Assembly (NCBI GenBank): GCA_949752795.1
Contig: OX457058.1
Coordinates: forward strand, 167,774,223-167,838,222
DNA from: Hyperoodon ampullatus
Taxonomy: Eukaryota > Chordata > Mammalia > Artiodactyla > Ziphiidae
Length of the DNA stretch: 64,000 bases
Direction: 5' to 3'
Each line of letters starts with the position of its first letter. Positions within the stretch are counted from its first letter, which is position 1. The notes below the pieces were generated by a model. The model made no database searches, was not told the DNA's origin, and saw only the letters and a program-made list of their open reading frames with translations. The translations under genes were made by a program, and so were the position numbers. Below, piece after piece: positions 63,111 through 64,000 of the stretch.

Positions 63111-63669
63111 CTACATAAATAAACAAAAATGTCATTTAGGCAATATGTAGCCTTAAGATGTAAAAATAGAAAAACTTATAAGAAATTTTAAAAGTTCAAT
63201 AGTTCAGGAATGTGAGGCAAATAAAAAAAGAAAATCTGTGTGCCAGCAAAATAAAAGTTTGTAGAATGAGGACAAGAAACAAGAATATGCTTTTTGAACA
63301 ACACACAAAAAAGGAATAAAAAGAAATTTCGCATGATTGGCATATGTTAATGGAAGATGCTACTATCTATGAGCTGTCTTTCCAAGGCTCTCAGGAGCTG
63401 TTGATCTTTCATTACAGTTAAAATGGGCCACAGGCTTATCTTTTATTCTCTTCAGCTGCCGCTAGGTTTAAGGAGACTTCCCAGAGGCCTGACAGTCGTA
63501 AGAAGCAATAAGAAAAAAAGCCACAAAAATACAGGTTTTGAAAAATTGGTCATACGGGAGAAGCTTCCAAGAAGGTGAGATTATATATGTTGGATATGAA
63601 TTATATGCAAGAATTTGAGACGGTGTCATTGAAAAAATGTTGTCATTGAATAGGTGTCATTGAAAAAAT
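63111..63669. other. Intron, no recognised exon
   Basis: Upstream of the first exon in the window. No further CATSPERB exon found. Includes a 31-bp direct duplication at 63622-63673. Confidence 0.5.
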
Positions 63670-64000
63670 GTTGCCTGCCATATCAGTAAACAAAGGATGT
63701 TGCAGCCACTCGGATGGTGAGCCCTGAGGAACCTCAGGACGGAGACAAACGAGCTGCCCACTGCCAAGCTCTCAGTCACTGCAGCCACCCCCCACGGATG
63801 CACCCTGAGGAGAGTCAGGATGACAAAGCACAGGATACTGGCCCCAGATAGCTGAGGTGCACATCAAAGGAATGATTTCAGGGAGCCCAGACTCTTGCAT
63901 CTTCCGGTACATAGAAAAAGGACTAAATTCCTTAACTTGAGATATCTGGTTTTCTTTGATTAACAGTAATCTTTTGATGTTCCGACTACCTGGTCTTTGT
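63670..64000 (+). mobile_element. LTR-like repeat cut by window edge
   Basis: GATGGTGAGCCCTGAGGAAC, TTTCAGGGAGCCCAGACTCT, ATCTTTTGATGTTCCGACTA and CCTGGTCTTTG resemble artiodactyl ERV LTR sequence, but I cannot name the family. Incomplete. Confidence 0.4.

Overview
This is a mammalian nuclear window, most likely from a cetacean (whale, dolphin or porpoise). The evidence is the interspersed repeats. There are about a dozen and a half tRNA-derived SINEs of the CHR type (head close to GGGCTTCCCTGGTGGCGCAG, internal GTTCGTGCCCCGGTCCGGGA box). They include a young, compact CHR-2-like form and older, longer CHR-1-like forms. They sit beside cetartiodactyl L1 3' ends and the old mammalian families MIR, L2, MER5A, MaLR and Tigger. 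I saw no ruminant Bov-A, Bov-tA or BovB sequence. Species cannot be fixed by reading.

The only protein-coding gene I can support is on the minus strand: the middle of CATSPERB, the beta auxiliary subunit of the sperm CatSper calcium channel. Thirteen consecutive internal exons, in transcript order from 63110 down to 1267, total 1965 bp. They join in phase into 655 stop-free codons, and every intron is GT-AG. The first exons (signal and N-terminal part) lie beyond the right edge. The last exons (C-terminal extracellular part, transmembrane segment, tail) lie beyond the left edge. Intron sizes run from 299 bp to about 17.5 kb.

Layout, left to right. 1-8 kb: five exons with L1, MIR, L2 and MaLR pieces and a polypurine microsatellite. 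8-14.4 kb: a large intron holding MER5A split by a 5'-inverted L1 that itself received a younger L1. 14.4-19 kb: two exons separated by an L2 split by L1. 19-32 kb: a 13 kb intron with an L1 containing an ERV LTR containing a SINE, long L2 stretches, a MaLR LTR with clean 5-bp target duplications, and SINEs. 32-35 kb: two exons flanked by oppositely oriented CHR-2 copies. 35-52 kb: a 17.5 kb intron with an L1 that carries three SINEs, a second 5'-inverted L1, an L1 with an apparent 3' transduction, and a MIR/CHR-1/CHR-2 stack. 52-60.6 kb: one exon, then a long minus-strand L1 ending in two tandem 5'UTR monomers. 60.6-63.1 kb: four exons close together. 63.1-64 kb: intron and the start of an LTR-like repeat.

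No RNA gene, CRISPR, operon or intact mobile-element ORF was found. Repeat family names come from recognising consensus-like text by eye. Subfamily labels and boundaries are approximate (usually within 10-30 bp unless a target duplication fixes them). I found no new multi-gene system; the interesting material is repeat architecture and possible RNA-level effects on CATSPERB.
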